64,000 bases of DNA from Neopusillimonas maritima. GTDB taxonomy: Bacteria; Pseudomonadota; Gammaproteobacteria; Burkholderiales; Burkholderiaceae_B. The notes under the pieces are model-generated. The model worked only from the letters and a program-made list of their open reading frames with translations. It did not search any database and was not told where the DNA came from. This document shows positions 18,705-26,850 of the stretch, in pieces (position 1 is the stretch's first letter; the number at the start of each line of letters is the position of its first letter). Location: assembly GCF_040930455.2 (NCBI RefSeq), contig NZ_CP170494.1; one strand, given 5' to 3'. The translations under genes were made by a program, and so were the position numbers.

Positions 18705-19988
18705 TCACGCAGAGCTTGGGAATCGTTCTCTTAGCCATTTTTGAATTAAGCGTCCTGCAAGGTATCGGCCAGCCTCCTCATCGGCTGCAAGCGCTCGGCC
18801 ATGATGGTCGCCTTTTACGCGTTCGTGATGCTTGTCTTCTGCCGCAATGTCATTAAAAATTGTCCGTATTGTGGACGGCATGCATGCTTGGTCTCCGGTG
18901 TACTCGATAAGCAGCGTTGGCTGTTTTAAGGCAGATGCAGTCTTTTTGAATAATGCATTGGACGACAGCCCTGACCATGTGGACAACCAGCTCTCAGGAG
19001 AACACATCCGCGCAAACCCAACTGAACCGTAATTAGATGCGAACGGATTATTTCCCCAAACCGACCCAAGCTCCCGATCCGACGGGTCGAGCGAGCGATC
19101 AAAACAATCAAGGTCAGCGTCGGTTCGCCAAACAGTCATGATAGGAGTGTGTGTTGCCATCCTCTTCTCGTACTCATTGGCGTTCCCGGCTTTCAATTTG
19201 GCTCTAGCTTCCATACGCTGCGCAATTAATTTATGAGCAACCGCGTCAAGCCGTTCGACACGCTCATGCTGCGCCAGTCGATATCGTTCCACGAACTCAG
19301 CTGAATACTTTGCGCCATCTTTACGCGAGATGTAACCATTTTTAGTTGAGAAAGGATCTAGTTCTGGATCAGTAGAAAGCGCATCGTTCTCATTAAGGAC
19401 GGAAGGGTCGATGCACTTAAGCAACAAGGCCCCCTGACCTGGATGAGGCGCCACCAATATCGAACCATCGACTTGCGGCATCTCAAGCTCAGCCAAACCA
19501 GTCGGCCGGCCACCCGGCGTTTTCGCAATTCTCTCGGAAGGCGGCAATGCCGCCTGCTCGACATACAAACTATACAAACCGGTTCCACCCGAATTGCCTA
19601 ACACGATGACATTCCGAAAACCTACAGCCCGCAAATACGACATTGAAGCCGCGACATCGTATAACGCAATTTCATGCTCCAACCTTAAGTCGTTGCCGAC
19701 GGAGCGCGGCCACTGAGACCATGCCGCATAACCCGCCTCGACAATATCGGGAATTAAATAATGACACGCCATAAACTCTCGTGGGTGCATAATGCAAATG
19801 ACGGTTTCCGAACCAGCTTCAGGGCAATACAACGCACCGCCTGTCGCGGCGTTATCTTTGGTTCGCAGCACGACATTGCGCGTGGTTGCGCCCATAGGAA
19901 GATCGCGTGGCGTCCAATCGGTGTTGAGAAAGCCCGCCGTTACTTGCTCGCCTTTAGACCCATTTCGACCCGCTATACCCACACTCAT
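18705..19988 (-). CDS. Alpha/beta hydrolase of unknown substrate
   Basis: A 427-residue protein with a nucleophile elbow GNSGG (S133), a plausible acid D366 (YTGDQACMP) and a histidine H395/H396 (KGDHHGRAL), spaced as in alpha/beta hydrolases. It has a long insertion (about 150-290) between the elbow and the acid, likely a lid. It is the first gene of the operon, with a strong AAAGGAGAT ribosome site, and lies 53 bases before the VOC gene. It could release an acid from an ester or amide precursor, hydrolyse a ring-cleavage product, or act as a thioesterase. The family cannot be narrowed from sequence by eye. Confidence 0.65.
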   Translation of the reverse strand: MSVGIAGRNGSKGEQVTAGFLNTDWTPRDLPMGATTRNVVLRTKDNAATGGALYCPEAGSETVICIMHPREFMACHYLIPDIVEAGYAAWSQWPRSVGNDLRLEHEIALYDVAASMSYLRAVGFRNVIVLGNSGGTGLYSLYVEQAALPPSERIAKTPGGRPTGLAELEMPQVDGSILVAPHPGQGALLLKCIDPSVLNENDALSTDPELDPFSTKNGYISRKDGAKYSAEFVERYRLAQHERVERLDAVAHKLIAQRMEARAKLKAGNANEYEKRMATHTPIMTVWRTDADLDCFDRSLDPSDRELGSVWGNNPFASNYGSVGFARMCSPESWLSTWSGLSSNALFKKTASALKQPTLLIEYTGDQACMPSTIRTIFNDIAAEDKHHERVKGDHHGRALAADEEAGRYLAGRLIQKWLRERFPSSA

Positions 19989-20135
19989 GCCTTGATCTCC
20001 TTTAATAGATTACTTCTAATATATATTTTGACACTTATGTTAAAAAATTGTCTATATAGTATAAACACCTAGGCAGGAAAACGGGGCTAACTCATATAAT
20101 TGGCTACTAGCTAAAACTAAAGACGCACGTCGGGC
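19989..20135. promoter_or_regulatory. Divergent promoter region between the catabolic operon and tetR
   Basis: This AT-rich interval separates the minus-strand operon from the plus-strand TetR gene. TTGACA at 20028-20033 and TATATA at 20053-20058 could form a plus-strand promoter with a long 19-base spacer. The palindrome CTATATAG at 20052-20059 overlaps that -10 and is a candidate TetR operator core. These calls are pattern-based and weak individually. Confidence 0.45.
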
Positions 20136-20837
20136 ATGGTCAGAAACTCATCAGTAAGCACAAAATCTACTCGCCGAGAACTGCTGAAAGAATCAATTCT
20201 AGAAGTAGCATCAACGCTATTCATACAATTGGGGTTTCAAGGTACGAGCATGGGTGATATCGCTAAAGCCATGGGTGTAACGCGAACGGCCATTTACTAC
20301 TATTTCCGAAACAAAGACGACATACTTCGTGAGTTAACATCCGAAATTACCGGTATGGCGGGGAGAATTGCCTCCGACACGCTTGAGCAAACACCTGAGC
20401 CAATTGAAGCGCTAGAAGGATTGGTTCGCAAGCATGCCAGGCTAGTCTTGAGCCTCCCGCTGCAGTTCAGAGTTGTCGAACGCAACGAAGAGCTTCTAGC
20501 GCCAATTTTGCGAAAGAAATCAAGAGACTCCCGACGACTGGTACTTGACCGCTTCGTTACGGTTATTGAGGCAGGCATTGCTGCCGGTCAGTTTCGAGAC
20601 TCCGAGCCAAAGGTGACAGCCTTTGCCTTACTGGGCATGTGCAACTGGTGTGCTTGGTGGTTCAACCCAAAGGGTAAAATCCCGCTTGAACAAGTGGTGG
20701 ATTCAATTGCCGACTTGGCTTTAAACGCTGTCGTGCGAGAGGAGAACAGACGACTACACACTGGCAGTATCGACGAAACGATGCGTCAACTGCGCGAGGA
20801 TATAAACTTGTTGGAAATGCGGCTGCAGAAGAAATAA
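20136..20837 (+). CDS. TetR family transcriptional regulator
   Basis: A 233-residue regulator with the TetR N-terminal helix-turn-helix (ILEVASTLFIQLGFQGTSM, then GDIAKAMGVTRTAIYYYFRN at about residues 45-65). The remainder is a helical ligand-binding domain with a conserved W-rich helix (MCNWCAWWFNPKG). It is transcribed away from the nine-gene catabolic operon, the usual position for a local repressor whose ligand is a pathway substrate or CoA/acyl intermediate. That regulatory target is inferred from position. Confidence 0.85.
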   Translation: MVRNSSVSTKSTRRELLKESILEVASTLFIQLGFQGTSMGDIAKAMGVTRTAIYYYFRNKDDILRELTSEITGMAGRIASDTLEQTPEPIEALEGLVRKHARLVLSLPLQFRVVERNEELLAPILRKKSRDSRRLVLDRFVTVIEAGIAAGQFRDSEPKVTAFALLGMCNWCAWWFNPKGKIPLEQVVDSIADLALNAVVREENRRLHTGSIDETMRQLREDINLLEMRLQKK

Positions 20838-21118
20838 ACGGTTAGGAAAGACAATGCTCGAAACCGTCAATACCTACAAAAAACGCATGCAGCACGACCA
20901 GAAAAAATAGGTGTGCGCAACTTAGGCCCGTACATTTTCCTGTATCAGGACCTAAGCACTCACCCTTCTTGATTAAAGGCGTAACCAAAGACCTTGAAAA
21001 GAAGTGAAACTTACCTGAGGTCGCAGTCACGCTAAACGATAAGCAGCAAGCCACGCTGGTGGGTCAACTCCACGGGAGATCCTTGCTGCTACCCACCTAC
21101 CTCGCTACGGTCATCAGT

Positions 21119-21501
21119 ACCGTCAAGACTGATGATGATTATCACGTTAGGAAGATAAAGCATGGTGCCAAGAAAGATCTGACTACCCTGCATTACAACA
21201 GCAAAATCAACGTCAAGGACATTCCGCTCTAAGCCTATGAATATGCGGTAAACGGCAAACTGGGACTCAACTGAGTGATTGAACGACAATGCATCAAAAC
21301 GGACAAAACGAGCGATATCGTCAATGATGACAGCGATCGGACCATTGATACAATGAAACACCCTAAGCCCCCCTGGAGCTGTTCTGGCGAGTGATTACTG
21401 TCAGTCCGGAAACAATGCAGATCGGACGAGCTTTAGCAAATCTCGTTCTACTGGCATCAGACGGTGCTACAACCACGGACACTCGGAGCCCTATGGCTTA
21501 G
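21119..21501 (+). pseudogene. Decayed C-terminal fragment of a DEAD/DEAH restriction-type helicase
   Basis: Translation of 21119 onward gives DDYHVRKIKHG, then LTTLHYNSKINVKDIPL, a stop, AYEYAVNGKLGLN, a stop, then VIERQCIKTDKTSDIVND, and after a frameshift near 21370, LELFWRVITVSPETMQIGRA. This matches, in order, the conserved C-terminus of the large helicases found in type ISP-like and other restriction/defence loci (IPLEAYEYVVNGK; VKTDKxSGIVNDPN; LELFxRVITVSLETM). With at least two in-frame stops and one frameshift it cannot be functional. It shows that the island once carried another defence gene. Bases 20838-21118 in front of it have no recognisable content. Confidence 0.75.
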
Positions 21502-21875
21502 CCGCATCGAGGTGCAATGCAATTATGGCTGGGACGAGAAGGTTTCCAATCACTTTTATTACGTCCGCGACAAACAACCATAAATGTAAACGCGCCCTAA
21601 CAGGGGTAAAGTTCAATGATTACTTCGCGCGTCCAGCCTTGCTTTGCTTCTGTTGGGTTATTTCACTCAGAATACTATAAACGTGCTTCCAACCCCCCTT
21701 GTTCAGTGAACGAGAGCCGACACAAATACTACCGAAAACGAAAACATCGTCCGGACCTTCCAATCGTTCTCAAATTGCCTGCTATTTTACTATGGCTGCA
21801 TCGCCTTAAGAACAAAAAAAAGACCGAAGATAATTGAAAGATAGCCGGTTTTGGAAGAAGTTGAGCCCACCCAAA
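21502..21875. other. Gene-free remnant between helicase relic and glmS-proximal repeat
   Basis: No intact gene is seen. A short frame at 21616-21837 has no motif. A reading in the frame ending near 21580 (IEVQCNYGWDEK, NHFYYVRDKQP) looks somewhat protein-like but is not recognised. The stretch is AT-rich and probably decayed mobile-element cargo. Confidence 0.3.
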
Positions 21876-21932
21876 GATCGACAGACTTTATTCCCTTCCG
21901 ACAGACTTTATTTTCAATCTTCACCAGCGACA
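21876..21932 (+). repeat. Putative Tn7-like transposon end next to glmS
   Basis: CGACAGACTTTATT occurs twice in tandem at 21879-21892 and 21899-21912, spaced 20 bases, resembling closely packed transposase-binding sites at Tn7-type ends. On the other strand the segment starts TGTCGC (from 21932), fitting a TGT terminus. It lies 13 bases from the glmS stop codon, close to but not exactly at the spacing classical for Tn7. A near-identical copy of the first box and flank lies at 10129-10156. Confidence 0.55.
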
Positions 21933-21945
21933 AGCAAGCAACCAA

Positions 21946-21981
21946 TCACTCCACCGTCACACTCTTAGCCAAATTCCGCGG
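21946..21981 (-). other. attTn7-like attachment region (3' end of glmS)
   Basis: The last 36 bases of glmS encode the invariant PRNLAKSVTVE terminus. In many bacteria this sequence is what TnsD-type proteins bind to direct insertion just downstream. The transposon-end-like boxes immediately beyond the stop codon and the tniQ gene at the other side of the island support its use as an insertion site here. Confidence 0.6.
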
Positions 21982-23778
21982 CTTATCCACATCCGTCCCC
22001 CGCGCACACGCCGCATGATACGCCAGCAACTGCAACGGAATCGTATGCAGAATCGGTGACAACTTCCCATAGTTCTCCGGCATCCGAATCACATGCATCC
22101 CAGGGCTGGCCGTAATCCGCGTATCCGCATCCGCAAACACATACAACTCACCGCCACGCGCACGCACCTCCTGCATATTCGACTTCAACTTCTCCAGCAA
22201 CTCATCGCGCGGCGCAATCGTTACCACCGGCATCTGGTCGGTCACCAGCGCCAGCGGCCCGTGCTTCAACTCCCCGGCCGGATACGCTTCCGCGTGAATA
22301 TAGCTGATCTCTTTCAGCTTCAGCGCCCCCTCCATAGCAATGGGGTAATGCATACCACGGCCCAGGAACAGCGCATTCTCTTTACTGGCAAAACGGTCGG
22401 CCCACGCCATAATTTGCGGCTCTAGCGCCAGCACGGCAGTAATAGCCACGGGCAAATGCCGCAACGCTTTCAGGTAATCGTGCTCCTGGGTTTCGTTAAT
22501 GCGGCCCTTCACCTGCGCCAGAGCAAGCGTCAGCAGAAACAAGCCGGTAAGTTGCGTGGTAAACGCCTTGGTCGACGCCACGCCAATCTCAACCCCCGCA
22601 CGCGTCAGGTACGACAACTTGCACTCGCGCACCATGGCGCTGGTACCCACATTGCAAATCGTCAGCGTATGTTCCATACCCTGGCTTTGCGCGTGCTTCA
22701 ACGCCGCCAGGGTATCGGCCGTTTCGCCCGATTGTGAAATGGTCACCACCAACGTACGCGGGTCGGGCACACTGTCGCGATAGCGATATTCGCTGGCAAT
22801 TTCCACGTTTACGGGAATCTTGGCCACCGATTCAATCCAGTAACGCGCGGTCATCCCGGCGTAGTAACTGGTGCCGCACGCCAGAATCAACACGCGGTCA
22901 ATGGTTTTGAATACGTCGTAGGCGCCGTCACCGAACAATTCCGGCGTAATGCTTTGAATGTCTTGCAGGGTGTCGCCCACCGCGCGCGGCTGCTCGAAAA
23001 TTTCCTTCTGCATGTAATGGCGGTAAGGGCCCAACTCAGCCGCGCCGGTATGAATTTGTACGGTGTGCACTTCGCGCTTCACCTCATTGCCCTGCGCATC
23101 CACAATCCATACACGCGACAACTGCAAATCCACTACGTCGCCGTCTTCCAGGTAAATGATCTGGTCGGTGGTGCCGGCCAGCGCCAGCGCATCCGACGCC
23201 AGAAAGTTTTCATTCTGACCACACCCCACCACCAGCGGCGAGCCTTGCCGTGCACCCACCACGCGGTGCGGCTCGTCTTGGCAGAACACAGCAATGGCGT
23301 AGGCGCCTTCCAAACGGCGTACCGCCGCTTGCACGGCTTCGAACAAGTCGGCCGAATACAGATGATCGATTAAATGCGCAATCACCTCGGTGTCGGTCTG
23401 GCTTTCGAACACATAACCGGCCGCTTCCAGCTCTTCGCGCAGTTCGTCGTGGTTTTCAATAATGCCGTTATGCACCAGGGCAATGCGGGCTTTTCCACGA
23501 CTTTGGCCGGAAAAATGCGGGTGGGCGTTGTGGGTGGCGGGTGCACCGTGCGTTGCCCAGCGCGTATGCGCAATTCCGGTAAAGCCGGCCAGCGCGGTGT
23601 CTTGCACCTCGCGCTCCAGTTCCGCCACACGATGCGTGCTGCGGGCGCGCTGCAAGTCGCCGTCTGCATGAACGGCCACGCCGCAGGAATCGTATCCACG
23701 ATACTCCAGGCGTTTCAAGCCTTCCAGCAATACGGGTACTACATTACGCTGCGCCACAGCGCCAACAATTCCGCACAT
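21946..23778 (-). CDS. glmS: Glutamine-fructose-6-phosphate aminotransferase
   Basis: A 610-residue enzyme making glucosamine-6-phosphate from fructose-6-phosphate and glutamine, the first step to UDP-GlcNAc for peptidoglycan and LPS. The start at 23778 gives MCGIVGAV, so C2 becomes the N-terminal nucleophile of the glutaminase domain after Met removal; the open frame 12 codons upstream would hide it and is rejected. Two SIS sugar-isomerase domains follow (CGTSYYAGM; SQSGETADTL; YPAGELKHGPLAL), and the protein ends in the invariant AKSVTVE. glmU, the next enzyme of the pathway, lies nearby at 26.9-28.2 kb. Confidence 0.98.
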   Translation of the reverse strand: MCGIVGAVAQRNVVPVLLEGLKRLEYRGYDSCGVAVHADGDLQRARSTHRVAELEREVQDTALAGFTGIAHTRWATHGAPATHNAHPHFSGQSRGKARIALVHNGIIENHDELREELEAAGYVFESQTDTEVIAHLIDHLYSADLFEAVQAAVRRLEGAYAIAVFCQDEPHRVVGARQGSPLVVGCGQNENFLASDALALAGTTDQIIYLEDGDVVDLQLSRVWIVDAQGNEVKREVHTVQIHTGAAELGPYRHYMQKEIFEQPRAVGDTLQDIQSITPELFGDGAYDVFKTIDRVLILACGTSYYAGMTARYWIESVAKIPVNVEIASEYRYRDSVPDPRTLVVTISQSGETADTLAALKHAQSQGMEHTLTICNVGTSAMVRECKLSYLTRAGVEIGVASTKAFTTQLTGLFLLTLALAQVKGRINETQEHDYLKALRHLPVAITAVLALEPQIMAWADRFASKENALFLGRGMHYPIAMEGALKLKEISYIHAEAYPAGELKHGPLALVTDQMPVVTIAPRDELLEKLKSNMQEVRARGGELYVFADADTRITASPGMHVIRMPENYGKLSPILHTIPLQLLAYHAACARGTDVDKPRNLAKSVTVE

Positions 23779-23839
23779 CGTTCGTTCTCCTTGCACACAA
23801 GCCAAATAAGGCAATGGCTTATTGTGCGCAAAGCTGAAC

Positions 23840-23912
23840 GAAATAAGATTTCTTATTTATCTTTAATATGAAATAATATTTCAATAATGTGTAACCATGA
23901 AATATTATTTCA
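23840..23912. promoter_or_regulatory. Three phased palindromes between glmS and the Lrp/AsnC gene
   Basis: GAAATAAGATTTC (23840-23852), TGAAATAATATTTCA (23869-23883) and TGAAATATTATTTCA (23898-23912) share the arms GAAAT...ATTTC. The second and third are exact reverse complements. Centres are 30 and 29 bases apart, about three helical turns, so all face the same side. Such phased AT-rich sites are typical of Lrp/AsnC regulators, which often bind their own promoter. The 108-base interval must hold promoters for both divergent genes. Confidence 0.65.
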
Positions 23913-23922
23913 CAAATAGACG

Positions 23923-24402
23923 ATGGCGCTTACGAAATCCGCAGTCAAACTCGACGACCTGGACATCCGCATTCTGAATGCGCTCCAGCACAATAGCGCG
24001 GTGTCGAACCTGGAGCTGGCACAACAGGTACATGCTTCGCCCCCCACCTGCCTGCGGCGGGTACGTCGCCTAACCGAGGCCGGCATCATCGAAAAACAAG
24101 TAGCTATTTTGAACCCTGAAAAACTGGGCAACAGCCTCACGGCCATTTGCGAAATCACCCTGAACACCCAAACCGAGCAGGTGTTCGCCGCGTTTGAACA
24201 ACAGATGCACAAAGAAACGCGGGTTTTGCAGTGTTATCGCGTTTCACCGGGGCCGGATTTCATTCTGGTGGTGCAAGTGGAAGACATGCCCGCCTACCAT
24301 GCATTGGCACATCGTTTGTTTACCGAGCAAGGCAACATCCGCAATGTGCGCACCTTTTTTTCCGTACACCGCTCGAAATTCAATACCCACTCATTGCTTT
24401 AG
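23923..24402 (+). CDS. Lrp/AsnC family transcriptional regulator
   Basis: A 159-residue protein with an N-terminal winged helix (LDDLDIRILNALQHNSAVSN, then LAQQVHASPPTCLRRVRRL at about 26-45) and a C-terminal RAM/AsnC ligand-binding domain (VLQCYRVSPGPDFILVVQVEDMPAYH). Length is normal. It is divergent from glmS and shares with it the interval carrying three phased palindromes, so autoregulation and possible control of glmS are likely. It overlaps the convergent glycosyltransferase gene by 12 bases at the 3' end. Confidence 0.92.
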   Translation: MALTKSAVKLDDLDIRILNALQHNSAVSNLELAQQVHASPPTCLRRVRRLTEAGIIEKQVAILNPEKLGNSLTAICEITLNTQTEQVFAAFEQQMHKETRVLQCYRVSPGPDFILVVQVEDMPAYHALAHRLFTEQGNIRNVRTFFSVHRSKFNTHSLL

Positions 24403-25449
24403 CGCAGCCTGGTATAGCGCCACATAACGATCGCCCATCACCTTCACATTGTGCTCGCGCAAAACATAGTCATGGGCTTTACGGGTCATTTCCGCACGCA
24501 AATCGGGATTCTGAAGTACCTGCTCCAGGTTCTCGGCCATAGTGCGGAAATCACCCACGTCGCACAGCAAGCCACGCCCTTCGGCCAGGCTTTCTTTCAA
24601 GCCCCCGGCCCGGGTCGCCACCACAGGCACATTCTGGCTAAACGCATCCAGTACGCTGCTGCCCAACGCCTCCTCTACGGAAGACAAGGCGAACACATCG
24701 AACAGCCCATAGACTGCTTCCACGCCCGGCTCGAACCCCGCAAACACATAGTGCTGCGACAAGCCCAGCTCTTTCACCAACTGCCGGGCCGCATCGGACA
24801 CATCGCCATCACCGCCAAAATGCAAGCACACTATATTCGGGATGGTTTTACGCAACTGGTGAATAGCGCGCACCAATGTTAAGGGGTCTTTCTCACGCGT
24901 CAAGGCCGCGCTGGTGCCCACCACCAACTTGTCATTCAGCGCATAACGCTGCTTCAGCTCAGCAATTCGGTCATCATTCAGCGCAGCAGGCTCAATGGCG
25001 CTGCGAATAATGGAAACATTCAACCCCAGTCGCCGCGGTTCGACTGCCGCTGCTTCACTAATGGCAACAAACGCATCGACCCGCCGCCATTTCATTGCGG
25101 TGCGCGGCTGTTTCGACGGCGTAACCCGAAAAGACGTGCGGCGGGTAAACACCACCAGCCGACCCAACAAGGGTTTCAGCACCGCCAGCCAACTCAGCGT
25201 ATTGGCGGTTTGCGCGTGCAGAACATCAAACCCGCGTCCGATACACAACAACTTGAAACACGCCCCCAACACCCCTTTCGCCTCGTGCACGGTAAACCCT
25301 TGGGCACGCGCCGCCTGCGCCAAAGGCTCACCCGCCCGCGCCAACAATTGGGCGTCTATGCCGCGCTTGCGCAGCTGCTGCAAACACAACAAAGTTTGCC
25401 GTTCACCACCGCGCCAGCCACGTTCAAAATTAAGCTGCAATACACGCAT
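24391..25449 (-). CDS. GT4 family glycosyltransferase
   Basis: A 352-residue GT-B fold transferase of the GT4 class: the N-terminal domain has GWRGGERQTLLCLQQL, and the C-terminal domain has the nucleotide-sugar pattern with FGGDGDVSDAARQL, FAGFEPGVEAVYGLFDVF and the conserved E-x7-E type region SSVEEALGSSVLDAF. It probably transfers a sugar to a lipid or cell-surface glycan. It is the last gene of the minus-strand run Nudix-phaM-glmU-MFS-GT, starting 30 bases after the MFS stop. Donor and acceptor cannot be deduced. Confidence 0.82.
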   Translation of the reverse strand: MRVLQLNFERGWRGGERQTLLCLQQLRKRGIDAQLLARAGEPLAQAARAQGFTVHEAKGVLGACFKLLCIGRGFDVLHAQTANTLSWLAVLKPLLGRLVVFTRRTSFRVTPSKQPRTAMKWRRVDAFVAISEAAAVEPRRLGLNVSIIRSAIEPAALNDDRIAELKQRYALNDKLVVGTSAALTREKDPLTLVRAIHQLRKTIPNIVCLHFGGDGDVSDAARQLVKELGLSQHYVFAGFEPGVEAVYGLFDVFALSSVEEALGSSVLDAFSQNVPVVATRAGGLKESLAEGRGLLCDVGDFRTMAENLEQVLQNPDLRAEMTRKAHDYVLREHNVKVMGDRYVALYQAALKQ

Positions 25450-25479
25450 AAAAAGTCTGCACCAGGTTGCTTTGTTGCG

Positions 25480-26841
25480 CTACAACTGCAAGTCGGGCGT
25501 GGGGTTGAAATGGCGCACGACATTAATGATCACGGCCAGCAAAGCGCAAACAATGCTAACGGAAATGGACACAACCGGGCCGTTATCGCCGCCCAGTTGG
25601 AACGCTATGGCCGCCAATGCAGTACCCACACTTTGCCCCAACACCCTCGTGGTGGCCTGCAAGCCGCCGGCCGCACCACTTCTGCGCCGAGGCGCCCCGG
25701 CCAACATGGCGCGGTTGTTCGGGGTTTGGAAAAAGCCCACGCCAATCCCACTTAGTACCATCGGCGCCAACATGGCGTAATGGGGCGAATCAAGCGGCAT
25801 CAATACTGTCCAAATCAGCCCCGCCCCGGTTAAACCGGCCCCAATAATGCACAAGATGGCCACACGATACCGATCTGACATCCAGCCTGCAATGGGTGCC
25901 ATACTGGCCACGCCCACCGACCAGGCGGCCAGCAGCACCCCAACCTGCCCATAACTGTAATCCAGCATATGAATTAAATAAAACGGCAGCGCCACCATGG
26001 CCGACATCTGCGAGGCAAACGAAGCCAACGACGCACTAACGGCAAAGGCAATGGGCTGAATACGCAATAAATCAAGCGGCACCAACGGCGCCTCCTGCCT
26101 GCCCGCGCGCCTGAACAACCACCAACCGGCAATGCACGACACTCCCAGGAACCCCAGCGCCCACACCAAATTCGACACCAGCATGTCGAGCCCGACCACA
26201 AACAAACCGAAGGTGATCATACTCAAGCCGCACGACAGCCAATCGAAACGTTTGCTGGTGCGCGGCACATCGGGCAAAGCCCGCAAACCGAACAACAACG
26301 CCACACACACCGGCGTATAAACAACAAACGTCCAGCGCCACGACGAAAGCTCAATAATGAAGGCACCAATGGCCGGCCCCAACACAGCCAGAATACCCAC
26401 CACCAAAGAACTCAAACTCACACCCAGCCCCAGTTGCCGCATGGGGTAAATATTGCGCACCAAACCGCCGAAAAGGCTCATTAACATAGCCGAACCAATT
26501 CCTTGCACGACCCGCGCAATCAACAACATGGAGAACGACGTAGAGAACGCACACGCGAGCGCACCCACCATGAAAATAGTGGAACCCAGTCCGTACATTT
26601 GCCGAAAACCAATGCGCTCAGCCACCGCCGAAGAAGGCAAAATACCCACTAACACCGTAACGGTATAGGCGATCATGACCCATACCACCAAACCCGGCGA
26701 CACATTCAGATCGGTTGCAATATCAGGCAGCGCCACGTTGGCGGCCGCCATATCCCACGACACCAACGCCAACCCCGCCATCAGCACCACCATCGCCCAA
26801 AGGCGACGCGGCATGGGCAAGCCATCTTTGAATTCGGTCAT
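25480..26841 (-). CDS. MFS transporter, DHA2-like drug/efflux family
   Basis: A 453-residue membrane protein with about 14 hydrophobic segments. It carries the DHA2-type first helix DMAAANVALPDIATDLN, motif A-like AERIGFRQMYGLG, and an ATRVLGQSVGTALAAIAF segment in the C-terminal half. This family exports drugs or metabolites by proton antiport. It begins nine bases after the glmU stop and is probably co-transcribed with it. The substrate is unknown. Confidence 0.85.
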   Translation of the reverse strand: MTEFKDGLPMPRRLWAMVVLMAGLALVSWDMAAANVALPDIATDLNVSPGLVVWVMIAYTVTVLVGILPSSAVAERIGFRQMYGLGSTIFMVGALACAFSTSFSMLLIARVVQGIGSAMLMSLFGGLVRNIYPMRQLGLGVSLSSLVVGILAVLGPAIGAFIIELSSWRWTFVVYTPVCVALLFGLRALPDVPRTSKRFDWLSCGLSMITFGLFVVGLDMLVSNLVWALGFLGVSCIAGWWLFRRAGRQEAPLVPLDLLRIQPIAFAVSASLASFASQMSAMVALPFYLIHMLDYSYGQVGVLLAAWSVGVASMAPIAGWMSDRYRVAILCIIGAGLTGAGLIWTVLMPLDSPHYAMLAPMVLSGIGVGFFQTPNNRAMLAGAPRRRSGAAGGLQATTRVLGQSVGTALAAIAFQLGGDNGPVVSISVSIVCALLAVIINVVRHFNPTPDLQL

Positions 26842-26850
26842 GTTAAATGC

